Assembly (NCBI GenBank): GCA_023415335.1
Contig: JAEZLD010000033.1
Span: 1-15,265, forward strand
Source: Bacillota bacterium
GTDB taxonomy: Bacteria > Bacillota > Clostridia > Clostridiales > Caloramatoraceae
Length of the DNA stretch: 15,265 nt
Direction: 5' to 3'
Under the pieces are notes generated by a model, which saw only the letters and a list, made by a program, of their open reading frames with translations, ran no database searches and was not told the origin of the DNA. Below are positions 1 to 7,339 of the stretch, one piece after another (position 1 is the stretch's first letter; every line of letters starts with the position of its first letter). A program made the translations under genes and the position numbers.

Positions 1-6
1 TTATAT

Positions 7-13
7 CCTCCCT
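7..13 (-). promoter_or_regulatory. Ribosome binding site for a gene starting just beyond the window edge
   Basis: On the minus strand an AGGGAGG Shine-Dalgarno core is followed by six bases (ATATAA), and then the window ends. A start codon immediately outside would have normal spacing. Lying just downstream of pilB-pilT-pilC, the gene it serves is plausibly a type IV prepilin or another pilus component. This is inferred from position only, because no codon of that gene is visible. Confidence 0.5.
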
Positions 14-27
14 TTTGATAAATAAAT

Positions 28-211
28 TTATATTAACTGCTTTGCAGCTAATACCGTAATATTGGTATTAGTTGCCTCTGACTTGGGAGTAAAAATGTTG
101 TTATGTTGGCTGCTTCAAATCCTCCGACCACTATTTCGTAGCGGTCCTTTATGGAGGGTATTTCGTAATTTTTATATCTGCTGCCTTATCGTTTAAGTGT
201 GAGGCATTAAT
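28..211 (-). pseudogene. Decayed or frameshifted C-terminal coding fragment, unknown family
   Basis: The 258 bases after pilC hold no intact gene, but three successive minus-strand frames read as protein and join end to end if one base is added at each of two five-base homopolymers. Frame A (about 211-174) gives NASHLNDKAADI; after the A5 run (plus-strand T5 at 169-173) frame B gives NYEIPSIKDRYEIVVGGFEA then ANITT; after the T5 run (plus-strand A5 at 91-95) frame C gives FTPKSEATNTNITVLAAKQLI up to a TAA at 28-30. Codon choice (ATA, GCA, GGA, AAG) matches the neighbouring genes. No in-frame ATG, GTG or TTG with a ribosome binding site precedes it, so it looks like the 3' end of a lost gene and not a whole one. 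I do not recognise the family; the strand-like end suggests a surface protein, but that is a guess. Two homopolymer sequencing errors could also produce the shifts. Confidence 0.42.
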
Positions 212-236
212 ATATTTATAATTAAATTTATATATG

Positions 237-253
237 AGCTGCCCATGGCAGCT
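237..253 (-). other. Short hairpin just after the pilC stop codon
   Basis: A 7-bp perfect inverted repeat, AGCTGCC and GGCAGCT with a three-base loop, begins six bases after the pilC stop. What follows on the minus strand is AT-rich but has no run of T, so it is a poor intrinsic terminator. It could protect the 3' end of the message or cause partial termination before the next gene. Confidence 0.3.
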
Positions 254-258
254 GATGA

Positions 259-1461
259 CTATGCAATGGTGTTGTAAACCTCGAACATTGGAAGCATTAT
301 TGAAAGTATTATAAAGGCTATTACTCCGCCCAGTACTACTATTATTACAGGTTCAATCAGTGATGTCAATTGGGCTGTTGCGGTATCCACCTCGCTGTCA
401 TAGAAGTCGGAGGTTTTGGCAAGCACCTGGTCCAAGGTTCCTGACTCCTCGCCTATCTTAACCATCTGGGTAAGCATGGGCGGGAATATGTCCTTGGACT
501 CCAATGTGTCCCCAAGGCTGTAGCCCTTCTTTATCTGTTCCCTGGTGTCCTCTAAGGCTTCCTTTACAATCGTGTTTCCAACCACCTGGCTGCATATGGT
601 TATGCTCTCCATAAGCTGCACACCACTGGATAGAAGTATTCCGAAGGTGCTGGCAAAGTTGGAGGTGATTATCTTTTTGTTTATCTTGCCAAACATGGGC
701 ATGGTTATCTTTATCCTGTCTATGTTCCTTCTTCCATCCTGTGTTTTATAATAGGATTTATAAAGGAATATTAAAAGTATTACCATGCCTACTATAAGGT
801 ACCAGAATTCACCCATAAACGAGCTCATGCCCATAAGTATCTTGGTGGGCAGGGGCATTGTGCCTCCTGCTGAGGATATAAGGCCTGAGAAGGTTGGCAC
901 AACCTTTATGACAAGGAATGCCACTGCAAGTATGGCCACTATTACAAGTATCTTAGGATAGGTGGTTGCCTGCTTTATCTTCTGCTGCAGCTTATACTGC
1001 TTCTCATAGTATATGGCTGTTCTTTCCATTATGGTGTCCAGGGTACCACTGGCCTCCCCTACCTCTACCATGCTTATGAACATATCAGGAAATTCGTTAT
1101 GCTTGCCCATGGAAGATGACAGTGATTTTCCCTTCTGTACATCCTGGGCTACATCCTCTAATATAGCCTTAAGCTTTGGGTTTTCGGTCTGCCTGGCTAC
1201 TATTTCAAGCCCCCTCATAATGGTTATGCCTGAGGTTATAAGGGCTGCAAACTGTCTTGCAAACAGGGATACATCCTTTATTTTAACCTTCTTTAGGGAT
1301 GCAGAGGATATATCAGTATTAATCCCCTGGCGTTTTATGTTAATGGGGTAGAAATCCCTGCCTCTTAAGTGGGCTACTACTGCAGCTTCATCATTGGCAT
1401 CCAGCTGTCCCTTTATTATCTGGCCATTTGTGGCCTTGGCTTCATAATTATATACTGGCAA
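259..1461 (-). CDS. pilC: Type IV pilus assembly inner-membrane platform protein PilC (GspF family)
   Basis: This is the polytopic membrane protein on which the pilus ATPases act to insert and remove pilin subunits. It has 400 residues, the usual family length. It starts with the typical short PVYNYEAKA segment, then shows two repeated T2SSF domains (roughly residues 65-190 and 265-395). The first opens with FARQFAALITSGI and the second with a related FASTFGILLSSGV; each is followed by membrane helices, with a final long helix near the C-terminus (EPVIIVVLGGVIAFIILSIM). The start codon is TTG (1459-1461), chosen because GGAGG lies seven bases upstream and the family N-terminus begins exactly there. 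It follows pilT by 43 bases and belongs to the pilB-pilT-pilC operon. The family name is secure; GspF of a secretion system is the alternative, but the PilT partner argues for a pilus. Confidence 0.95.
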   Translation of the reverse strand: MPVYNYEAKATNGQIIKGQLDANDEAAVVAHLRGRDFYPINIKRQGINTDISSASLKKVKIKDVSLFARQFAALITSGITIMRGLEIVARQTENPKLKAILEDVAQDVQKGKSLSSSMGKHNEFPDMFISMVEVGEASGTLDTIMERTAIYYEKQYKLQQKIKQATTYPKILVIVAILAVAFLVIKVVPTFSGLISSAGGTMPLPTKILMGMSSFMGEFWYLIVGMVILLIFLYKSYYKTQDGRRNIDRIKITMPMFGKINKKIITSNFASTFGILLSSGVQLMESITICSQVVGNTIVKEALEDTREQIKKGYSLGDTLESKDIFPPMLTQMVKIGEESGTLDQVLAKTSDFYDSEVDTATAQLTSLIEPVIIVVLGGVIAFIILSIMLPMFEVYNTIA

Positions 1462-1504
1462 ATTACCACCTCCATCAGTCTTGTAGCTTTAGTCATATAT
1501 ATGT

Positions 1505-2581
1505 TTAGATTATTGTGCTCATTCCTGCAAGTCGCTTGAACACTCCTAGATCAACACAGTAGGATTCTGCTTCACTGTATTCTACTATTCCCCTTCTATA
1601 TAGGTCTGCCAGGCTCATGTCCATTGTTACCATGCCCATCTTCCCACTGGTCTGCACTATGCTGTCTATCTGATGGGTCTTGCCTTCGCGGATTATATTT
1701 CTTATGGCAGGAGTTGAGGTCATTATCTCAAGGGCTGCTGTTCTTCCATGTCCTCCCGATAGCTGAAGCAGATGCTGTGATATTACTCCCTCCATTACTG
1801 CTGCAAGCTGTACCCTGATCTGCTGCTGCTGGGAGGGTGGGAAAACGTCAATTACCCTGTCTATCGTTTTGGAGGCTCCGATGGTATGGAGGGTTGAAAA
1901 TACAAGGTGGCCTGTTTCTGCGGCCGTTATGGCAATGGATATGGTCTCTAAGTCTCTCATCTCTCCTACCAGTATTACATCCGGGTCCTCACGGAGGGCT
2001 GCCCTTAAGGCGTTGGAGAAGGACTGGGTATCATCTCCCACCTCCCTTTGGTTTACAATGCTCTTTTTATGTCTGTGCATGTATTCTATAGGGTCCTCCA
2101 GGGTAATTATATGTCTCTTCTGGGTATTGTTTATCTCGTTTATCATTGCGGCAAGGGTTGTTGATTTACCGCTTCCAGTTGGCCCTGTTACCAGAACCAG
2201 CCCCCTCTGCTTTACGCACAGGGATTTCAAAACGGGAGGCATGTTAAGGTCATCAAGGGTAGGTATCTTAAGCCCTACTGACCTTAATGCAAGTGCACAG
2301 CTTCCTCTTTGGTGGTATGCATTTACCCTGAAGCGTCCTACACCCTCCAGCGAGTAAGAAAAGTCCAGCTCTCCTATTTCCTCAAACTTGTTATACTGCT
2401 CTTCGGTTGTTATCCCCTTAACTATCTTAAGGGTATCCTTAGCATCCAGCTTTTCCTCTCCTATTGGTGTCAGCTCTCCATATATCCTGAGCATTGGTGG
2501 CAGACCAACGGTTATATGCAGGTCTGATGCCTCGGATTCTATACACTTGTATAATAGCTCATCCATGCTGTGACTTAACAT
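1505..2581 (-). CDS. pilT: Type IV pilus twitching motility ATPase PilT
   Basis: This cytoplasmic hexameric ATPase powers pilus depolymerisation and retraction. The 358-residue length is normal. Visible motifs are the N-terminal SEASDLHI segment (residues 16-23), Walker A GPTGSGKST (133-141), the Asp box around LEDPIEY (161-167), Walker B VILVGEMRD (202-210), the His box GHLVFSTLHT (224-233), and AIRNIIREGK (292-301), which corresponds to the AIRNLIRE retraction motif that distinguishes PilT from PilB. It lacks the tetracysteine zinc site of PilB. The ATG at 2581 has GGGGG seven bases upstream, and the pilB stop codon (TAA) overlaps the start of that ribosome binding site, so the two are probably translationally linked. 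Its presence implies retractable pili in this organism. Confidence 0.95.
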   Translation of the reverse strand: MLSHSMDELLYKCIESEASDLHITVGLPPMLRIYGELTPIGEEKLDAKDTLKIVKGITTEEQYNKFEEIGELDFSYSLEGVGRFRVNAYHQRGSCALALRSVGLKIPTLDDLNMPPVLKSLCVKQRGLVLVTGPTGSGKSTTLAAMINEINNTQKRHIITLEDPIEYMHRHKKSIVNQREVGDDTQSFSNALRAALREDPDVILVGEMRDLETISIAITAAETGHLVFSTLHTIGASKTIDRVIDVFPPSQQQQIRVQLAAVMEGVISQHLLQLSGGHGRTAALEIMTSTPAIRNIIREGKTHQIDSIVQTSGKMGMVTMDMSLADLYRRGIVEYSEAESYCVDLGVFKRLAGMSTII

Positions 2582-2593
2582 TGCATTTCCCCC

Positions 2594-4282
2594 TTATTCC
2601 TTCAGAAAGGCTATCTTAACCATCTCATCAACAGTGGTAATGCCCTTCATAACCAGGTCAGTTGAAGCCATCTTAAGGGTTTTCATTCCTTTTTCTATGC
2701 TCATATCCCTTATTTCATCTGTGCTTCTTCCGCTAATTATTGCTTCCCTAAGCTCCCTTGTTATTTCCATAACCTCATATACTCCGGTTCTTCCAATGTA
2801 TCCGCTGCCATTGCAGAAGGTACAGCCCTCTCCCTTGTACAGGGTTATGTTCTGATAGTCCTCTATGCCAAGCATCTTCTTCTCATAGGAATCTGCCTGG
2901 TATGCTTTTTTACAGTGTGGGCATATTTTTCTTACAAGCCTCTGGCTCATTACTCCACAAAGAGATGTAGCAACCAGGTAGGGCTCTATGCCCATGTCCA
3001 CAAGCCTCACAATGGCTGATGGGGCGTCGTTTGTATGAATGGTGCTCATAACAAGATGTCCTGTTATTGCAGCCCTTACAGCTATTTCAGCAGTTTCACC
3101 GTCACGAATCTCTCCTATCATTATAACGTCAGGGTCCTGACGGAGTATTGACCTTAAGCCTGATGCAAAGGTAAGCCCTGCCTTAGGGTTTACGTTTACC
3201 TGGTTTATGCCTTCAAGCAGGAACTCCACAGGGTCCTCTACTGTAATAATGTTTACCTCCGGGGAGTTTATATCGTTAAGGAAGGTGTAAAGTGTTGTAG
3301 ATTTTCCACTTCCTGTAGGTCCTGTTACAAGGAATATGCCATAAGGGCTCCTGGTTATGTTTTCAAGCTTTTCCAGGTCCTCAGGTGGAAAGCCCAGCTT
3401 TTCTTTTCCTATAAGGAAGCCGTCCCTGGACAGCACCCTGATTACCACCTTTTCACCAAATACAGTAGGCAGCACAGATACACGCAGGTCCACATCCTTA
3501 TCCTCAAGGCGTATCATTATTCTTCCATCCTGTGGGATTCTTTTTTCAGCTATGTTCATGTTTGCAAGTATCTTTATTCTTGTAATCAAGGCCCCCTGGG
3601 TATCCTTTCCGGGCTTTAGTACCTCGTGCAGCTCTCCGTCTATCCTGAACCTGATTTTAACATACCTTTCAAAGGGCTCTATATGTATATCGGATGCCTT
3701 TGATTTTATTGCATTTATGATAATACTTTCAACAAGCTTAACCGCAGGGGCGCTTTTTACCTCTGCATCCTCCTCGTTATCCTCCGTATCCTCTCCGGAG
3801 TTTTCCTGCTCCTTAGACAGCTCGTCCGCTGCTTTTTTAACCAGCTGGGTAGAATAATATTTTCCTATGGCCTTTTTTATGTCCTCCCTGGAGCCCAGGA
3901 GAGGCTCTACTTCCTTACCTGAGGATATCTTGACGTCATCTAGGGCAAAGAAGTTTAAAGGGTCAGTCATTGCCACAAGTATTTTGTTGCCCTTAAATCC
4001 CAAGGGAAAAAGGGTGTATTTTGTCGCAATGTTTTCAGAAATTGACTTTACCGCCTCAAGATCAACAGCTATTCCCTCAAGATTTACTCTTGGTATATCC
4101 AGCTGCTCTTGAAGCGCATCAAGCACCTGCTCCTCTGTTACGTAACCAAAATCTGTCAGTATCTCACCTATACGCTTCCCAGTCCTTTTCTGTTCCTTAA
4201 GTACTGTATCCAGCTGCTGTCTGGTTATTTTTCCTGAATCATAAAGCGCATCTCCAAGTTTCTTTTTCTCTTTAAATGCCAT
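2594..4282 (-). CDS. pilB: Type IV pilus extension ATPase PilB with MshEN-like N-terminus
   Basis: This is the hexameric ATPase that drives pilus polymerisation. With the chosen start it has 562 residues, the usual length. Residues 8-60 contain two tandem repeats of the MshEN type (KLGDALYDSG...QLDTVLKEQ and RIGEILTDFG...QVLDALQEQ); in several PilB/MshE proteins such repeats bind cyclic di-GMP. The core follows: Asp box region, Walker A GPTGSGKST (321-329), Walker B VIMIGEIRD (386-394), His box GHLVMSTIHT (408-417), and a zinc tetracysteine at C454, C457, C487 and C490. An acidic linker (about 157-175) separates the N-domain from the core. The reading frame is open to a TTG at 4303, but the -10 box at 4308-4313 puts transcription start near 4301, so ATG 4282 is preferred even though its Shine-Dalgarno (GGATGTGG) is weak. 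First gene of the pilB-pilT-pilC operon. Confidence 0.94.
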   Translation of the reverse strand: MAFKEKKKLGDALYDSGKITRQQLDTVLKEQKRTGKRIGEILTDFGYVTEEQVLDALQEQLDIPRVNLEGIAVDLEAVKSISENIATKYTLFPLGFKGNKILVAMTDPLNFFALDDVKISSGKEVEPLLGSREDIKKAIGKYYSTQLVKKAADELSKEQENSGEDTEDNEEDAEVKSAPAVKLVESIIINAIKSKASDIHIEPFERYVKIRFRIDGELHEVLKPGKDTQGALITRIKILANMNIAEKRIPQDGRIMIRLEDKDVDLRVSVLPTVFGEKVVIRVLSRDGFLIGKEKLGFPPEDLEKLENITRSPYGIFLVTGPTGSGKSTTLYTFLNDINSPEVNIITVEDPVEFLLEGINQVNVNPKAGLTFASGLRSILRQDPDVIMIGEIRDGETAEIAVRAAITGHLVMSTIHTNDAPSAIVRLVDMGIEPYLVATSLCGVMSQRLVRKICPHCKKAYQADSYEKKMLGIEDYQNITLYKGEGCTFCNGSGYIGRTGVYEVMEITRELREAIISGRSTDEIRDMSIEKGMKTLKMASTDLVMKGITTVDEMVKIAFLKE

Positions 4283-4307
4283 TATTATCCACATCCAATA
4301 CAAGTAT

Positions 4308-4337
4308 ATTATAGTATTCTTTAAAGCTTAAATACAA
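4308..4337 (-). promoter_or_regulatory. Probable sigma-A promoter of pilB-pilT-pilC
   Basis: A perfect TATAAT (-10) at 4308-4313 is preceded after 18 bases by TTGTAT (4332-4337), a weak -35. The predicted transcript starts near 4301, giving a leader of about 18 bases to the ATG at 4282. No terminator is seen before pilC ends, so all three genes are probably on one message. Confidence 0.5.
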
Positions 4338-4755
4338 CTCTATATAAATCCATAATCTTATCTAAAATTGTATTATTTTAACGTATTTGTATATTTAATT
4401 TTAACCGATATTAAATTTATTATATACAATCTTTTGTAAATAGACAATGGAAAAAAATTAAATGCTTAATAAATATGAAAACAATAAGATTAGAATGTTT
4501 CTTTTTAAAGCCTTTTGATATCATGTGGAGGTTGAAACCAGCTGCATGTTTTAAATGTTTTAAATGTTCTAACTATTCTAACAATTTACAAAACAATCTA
4601 TATATTAATATATTGCTTTATAAACTTCCATGATGATATTTATTATAAGGATTTCTGACTACAAATCTTACAATATATGGTAGTTATATTATAACTCATA
4701 TTCATAGAATTGCAAGTATCCTGTTTAAAGTTTTATTTAAAACATGATAATATAC
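4338..4755. other. Long AT-rich intergenic region with no gene seen
   Basis: About 420 bases between the pilB promoter and the glnA terminator are strongly AT-rich. I find no open frame with a credible ribosome binding site, no tRNA or rRNA, and no remnant I can recognise on either strand. The only notable structure is a short run of 9-base repeats at 4548-4583, listed separately. Confidence 0.6.
4548..4583. repeat. Short 9-base tandem repeat in intergenic DNA
   Basis: Two perfect copies of GTTTTAAAT (4548-4565) are followed by two diverged copies, GTTCTAACT and ATTCTAACA (4566-4583). Nothing beside it suggests a function. It may be simple-sequence drift in AT-rich DNA or a cluster of weak protein-binding sites. 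Confidence 0.5.
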
Positions 4756-4782
4756 AAAAGGCACTGGCAGACTGCCAGCGCC
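4756..4782 (-). terminator. Intrinsic terminator of glnA
   Basis: A 10-bp stem (GGCGCTGGCA with TGCCAGTGCC, one G-T wobble) has a three-base loop and is followed on the minus strand by TTTTGTATATT. It lies 17 bases past the glnA stop codon. Confidence 0.85.
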
Positions 4783-4799
4783 TCAGGATTATATGGATA

Positions 4800-6230
4800 T
4801 TAAAGATCGTAGTACCTTGCAAACTCTGCAGCATTTGGAATGCGGTTTATTTCAGCTGCTTCCCTGCGGATGGTCTTTATCCAGTTCTCAACAAGCTTCT
4901 CCGGGAATACCCCTCCTGCAGTTAAATAATCATGGTCGTCCTCCAGGGCATCCAGTGCCTCGTCCAGGGTTTCCGGAAGTGCTCCCAGCTTATCCTTCTC
5001 CTGCTGCGGAAGGTCAAACAGGTTGAAGTCAAAGGGTCCCCAGTTATGGTCCTTAGGGTCTATCTTGTTTTTGATTCCGTCTAAGCCTGCCATGAGTATT
5101 GCTGCATAGGCATAGTATGGGTTGCACATGGCATCTGGGTTTCTAAGCTCAAAACGCTTCTTGTCAGGCGACTTAACATATGCAGGTATACGGATAACTG
5201 CACTTCTGTTAGCCATGGCATAGCCTATTGTAACAGGAGCCTCAAAGCCAGGAACAAGGCGCTTATATGAGTTGGTGGATGGATTGGTGAATCCGCAAAG
5301 TGAGCGCACATGCTTCAGGAGTCCTCCTATGAAGTACATGGCTGTCTGGCTCAGCTGTGCATAGTTGTTCTCATCGTAGAATACAGGCTTTCCATCCTTC
5401 TTAAGAAGCATATGTACATGCATACCATTGCCTGCCTCGCCATATACTGGCTTTGGCATAAGGGTAGCTGTCATGCCCTCCTGTGCAGCAGTATTCTTTA
5501 TAACATACTTGGCAGCCATGGTGTTATCTGCCATCCTGGTCATCTCACCAAGCTCGACCTCTATTTCAAGCTGGCCGGAGCCGCCAACCTCGTGGTGGTG
5601 GTATTTTACATCCACTCCCCACTTCTTCATTTCCATGCACATGCGGTTCCTTAAATCAAAGGTAAGGTCAAGGGGCTTGTCTGCGTGGTATCCTCCATGA
5701 GGAGGTGTATGGTATCCATTATTACACTCATTAGCCTCTGAGCTCCATACAGATTCCCTGCTGTAGAGCCTGTAGCCCATGTTGTCCGGCCTCATGCTGT
5801 AGCTCATGCCGTCAAAAACATGGAACTCGTACTCAGGTCCTATTATCATCTCATCAGCAACCCCAAGCTCCTTCATATAGGCAGCTGCCCTCTTTGCAAC
5901 GTTGCGGGGATACTGGTCAAAGGGACGGTTCTCAGGATGGTCAATAACCATAACATCGCCTATCATGGTTAAGGTTGGTACCTCAACAAATGGGTCAACA
6001 ACAGCTGTTGACAGGTCAGGTATGAATACCATGTCACTGTTTTCCACCATGGCATAGCCATAATTGGAGCCATCAAAGCCTATTCCGCTTACCATAGTGT
6101 CCTCGTTAAGCCTTTCAGCAGGTATTGACAGGTGTTTCCATCTGCCATGGAGGTCGGTCATTTTGAAATCTACTATTTCAATGCCGTTTTCCTTTATGAA
6201 TTCCATTGCCTGATGAATATCCTTGAACAT
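4800..6230 (-). CDS. glnA: Glutamine synthetase, type I
   Basis: The enzyme makes glutamine from glutamate, ammonia and ATP in the cytoplasm and is the entry point of ammonia assimilation. Conserved features, numbered on 476 residues: N-terminal beta-grasp domain with DLHGRWKHLSIP (26-37), GPEYEFHVFD (131-140, metal-binding Glu), HHHEV (211-215), NGMHVHM (268-274), the substrate loop NRSAVIRIP (341-349), and FELRNPDAMCNPYYAYAAIL (360-379). Length and sequence resemble the longer GSI-beta-like group more than the roughly 443-residue Bacillus GSI-alpha type. The position matching the adenylylated Tyr of E. coli (NLYDLP) is Phe405 in NLFDLP, so that modification cannot occur here. The ATG at 6230 is chosen because GGGAGG lies eight bases upstream and the promoter -10 is at 6262-6267; an upstream in-frame ATG at 6290 precedes the transcript. 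It appears monocistronic. Confidence 0.96.
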   Translation of the reverse strand: MFKDIHQAMEFIKENGIEIVDFKMTDLHGRWKHLSIPAERLNEDTMVSGIGFDGSNYGYAMVENSDMVFIPDLSTAVVDPFVEVPTLTMIGDVMVIDHPENRPFDQYPRNVAKRAAAYMKELGVADEMIIGPEYEFHVFDGMSYSMRPDNMGYRLYSRESVWSSEANECNNGYHTPPHGGYHADKPLDLTFDLRNRMCMEMKKWGVDVKYHHHEVGGSGQLEIEVELGEMTRMADNTMAAKYVIKNTAAQEGMTATLMPKPVYGEAGNGMHVHMLLKKDGKPVFYDENNYAQLSQTAMYFIGGLLKHVRSLCGFTNPSTNSYKRLVPGFEAPVTIGYAMANRSAVIRIPAYVKSPDKKRFELRNPDAMCNPYYAYAAILMAGLDGIKNKIDPKDHNWGPFDFNLFDLPQQEKDKLGALPETLDEALDALEDDHDYLTAGGVFPEKLVENWIKTIRREAAEINRIPNAAEFARYYDL

Positions 6231-6256
6231 ATATAAAACCTCCCAATATTTTTTCA

Positions 6257-6273
6257 ATATGATTCTATCATAT
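6257..6273. promoter_or_regulatory. Palindrome over the glnA -10 box, candidate operator
   Basis: ATATGAT and ATCATAT form a perfect 7-bp inverted repeat with a three-base centre. It covers the whole -10 element (6262-6267), so a bound protein would block initiation. It does not match the GlnR site TGTNA-N7-TNACA. The binding protein is unknown. Confidence 0.4.
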
Positions 6274-6290
6274 GATGGGAGCTGTAACAA
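6262..6290 (-). promoter_or_regulatory. Sigma-A promoter of glnA
   Basis: TTGTTA (-35, 6285-6290) and TAGAAT (-10, 6262-6267) are separated by exactly 17 bases, giving a leader of about 25 bases to the ATG at 6230. Confidence 0.7.
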
Positions 6291-6335
6291 TTAACGCCAT
6301 AAAAAGAATATGGGTATTCCAAAATATTATAATAC

Positions 6336-6362
6336 AAAAAGCTGTCCCAAAGCTGGGACAGC
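6336..6362 (-). terminator. Intrinsic terminator after the LysR gene
   Basis: A perfect 9-bp stem (GCTGTCCCA with TGGGACAGC, four-base loop) is followed on the minus strand by TTTTTGTATT. It begins 11 bases past the LysR stop codon and insulates glnA from the upstream operon. Confidence 0.9.
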
Positions 6363-6373
6363 TAAACCTATCT

Positions 6374-7303
6374 TTATCTTTCAAGGTCAGGAATGTTTTC
6401 CTTAAGAACCTCTATTAATTCCTTTGTAACAGGCGTCATGGGGGCATTTTCAAGCACTATGTATCCAAATTCCAGCATACTGTCCCTGCTTTCTATGGGA
6501 ACGGATATGACCTTGTAGGAGGACTCCTGGGAGTCGAAGTCATATATTCCTATGCTGTAAAAGTCGCTGGCTGATATGAGATGAAGAAGGGATGCACGGC
6601 TGTCCAGATACACAATTCTTGAGGAATGGCTCAGGTTCCTTTCTATGTTATCCTCATATATGCGGTACATGAAATCCTCATACTGCCCGGCGTAGCGTAC
6701 AAAGCCATAGCCCCTAAGTGTGTCAAGGTTTATGGGGATACCCTTTTTAATAAGAGGATGGTTTTCAGAGATTATAATGTGGGGCTGTATGGTTGCAAGG
6801 CGGGTATAGACAAGCCCCCTTGCCTCAAACTCCTCCATAATCTCATCCCTGCGGCGTGTTCCGAAGTCCAGCACTCCTATTTTTACCCTGCGGGAGTAAA
6901 CATCATTCATTACACTTTCCATGCTGCCTTCATTGAGCTTGTGGGAGAAGGTCTTGTCATCCTTGTGGTTTATAACAACCTCAATGAAGGCTTCCATGAT
7001 GTGGGAGAACTTGGTCATGGAAACCTCAAGGGAGCTTTCACTGCGGGTACCAGGCTTGCTGATTGCCTCAAGCTCCTTGATATCGTCTAAAACCTTATGG
7101 GCACGAAAAAGAAACTCCTCCCCTTCAGGGGTTAAGCTTACGCCTGTAGTGGTTCTGAAAAGCAGATGTGTGTCCATATCCTCCTCCAGCTTGGCTATTA
7201 TTTTTCCAAGATGGGGCTGTGACACATACAGCCTCTGAGCCGCGCGGTTAATGGAGCCAGTCTCAGCAACAGTCACAAAGTATTCCAAATCCCTTATTTT
7301 CAT
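6374..7303 (-). CDS. LysR-family transcriptional regulator
   Basis: A DNA-binding regulator of 309 residues, the usual family length. The N-terminal winged helix-turn-helix is clear (residues 1-65: MKIRDLEYFVTVAETGSINR then AAQRLYVSQPHLGKIIAKLE, ending LTPEGEEFL). The rest corresponds to the effector-binding domain, whose ligand cannot be read from sequence. An ATG also occurs three codons upstream (7312), but the GGGG ribosome binding site directly abuts it; the ATG at 7303 has nine bases of spacing and begins with the canonical LysR N-terminus, so it is preferred. It follows the nitroreductase gene by 36 bases without a terminator, so the two are likely co-transcribed. It could control that gene or the downstream glnA, but nothing proves either. 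Confidence 0.9.
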   Translation of the reverse strand: MKIRDLEYFVTVAETGSINRAAQRLYVSQPHLGKIIAKLEEDMDTHLLFRTTTGVSLTPEGEEFLFRAHKVLDDIKELEAISKPGTRSESSLEVSMTKFSHIMEAFIEVVINHKDDKTFSHKLNEGSMESVMNDVYSRRVKIGVLDFGTRRRDEIMEEFEARGLVYTRLATIQPHIIISENHPLIKKGIPINLDTLRGYGFVRYAGQYEDFMYRIYEDNIERNLSHSSRIVYLDSRASLLHLISASDFYSIGIYDFDSQESSYKVISVPIESRDSMLEFGYIVLENAPMTPVTKELIEVLKENIPDLER

Positions 7304-7339
7304 GTAATGCATCCCCTTATTTAGTATGAGTATATATGG

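Noticed and set aside
28..258. Possible riboswitch or structured leader upstream of the next pilus gene
   Set aside because: Several hairpins can be drawn (for example 48-71), but no conserved core of the c-di-GMP-I, c-di-GMP-II or other classes I know is present, and the same bases read better as a broken coding fragment.
545..4112. Plus-strand open frames across the pil genes
   Set aside because: They are antisense to well-conserved pilC, pilT and pilB, carry no recognisable domains and lack ribosome binding sites.
6231..6290. Upstream ATG at 6290 as the glnA start
   Set aside because: It lies upstream of the predicted transcription start and would add 20 residues not typical of the family; the ATG at 6230 has an ideal ribosome binding site.
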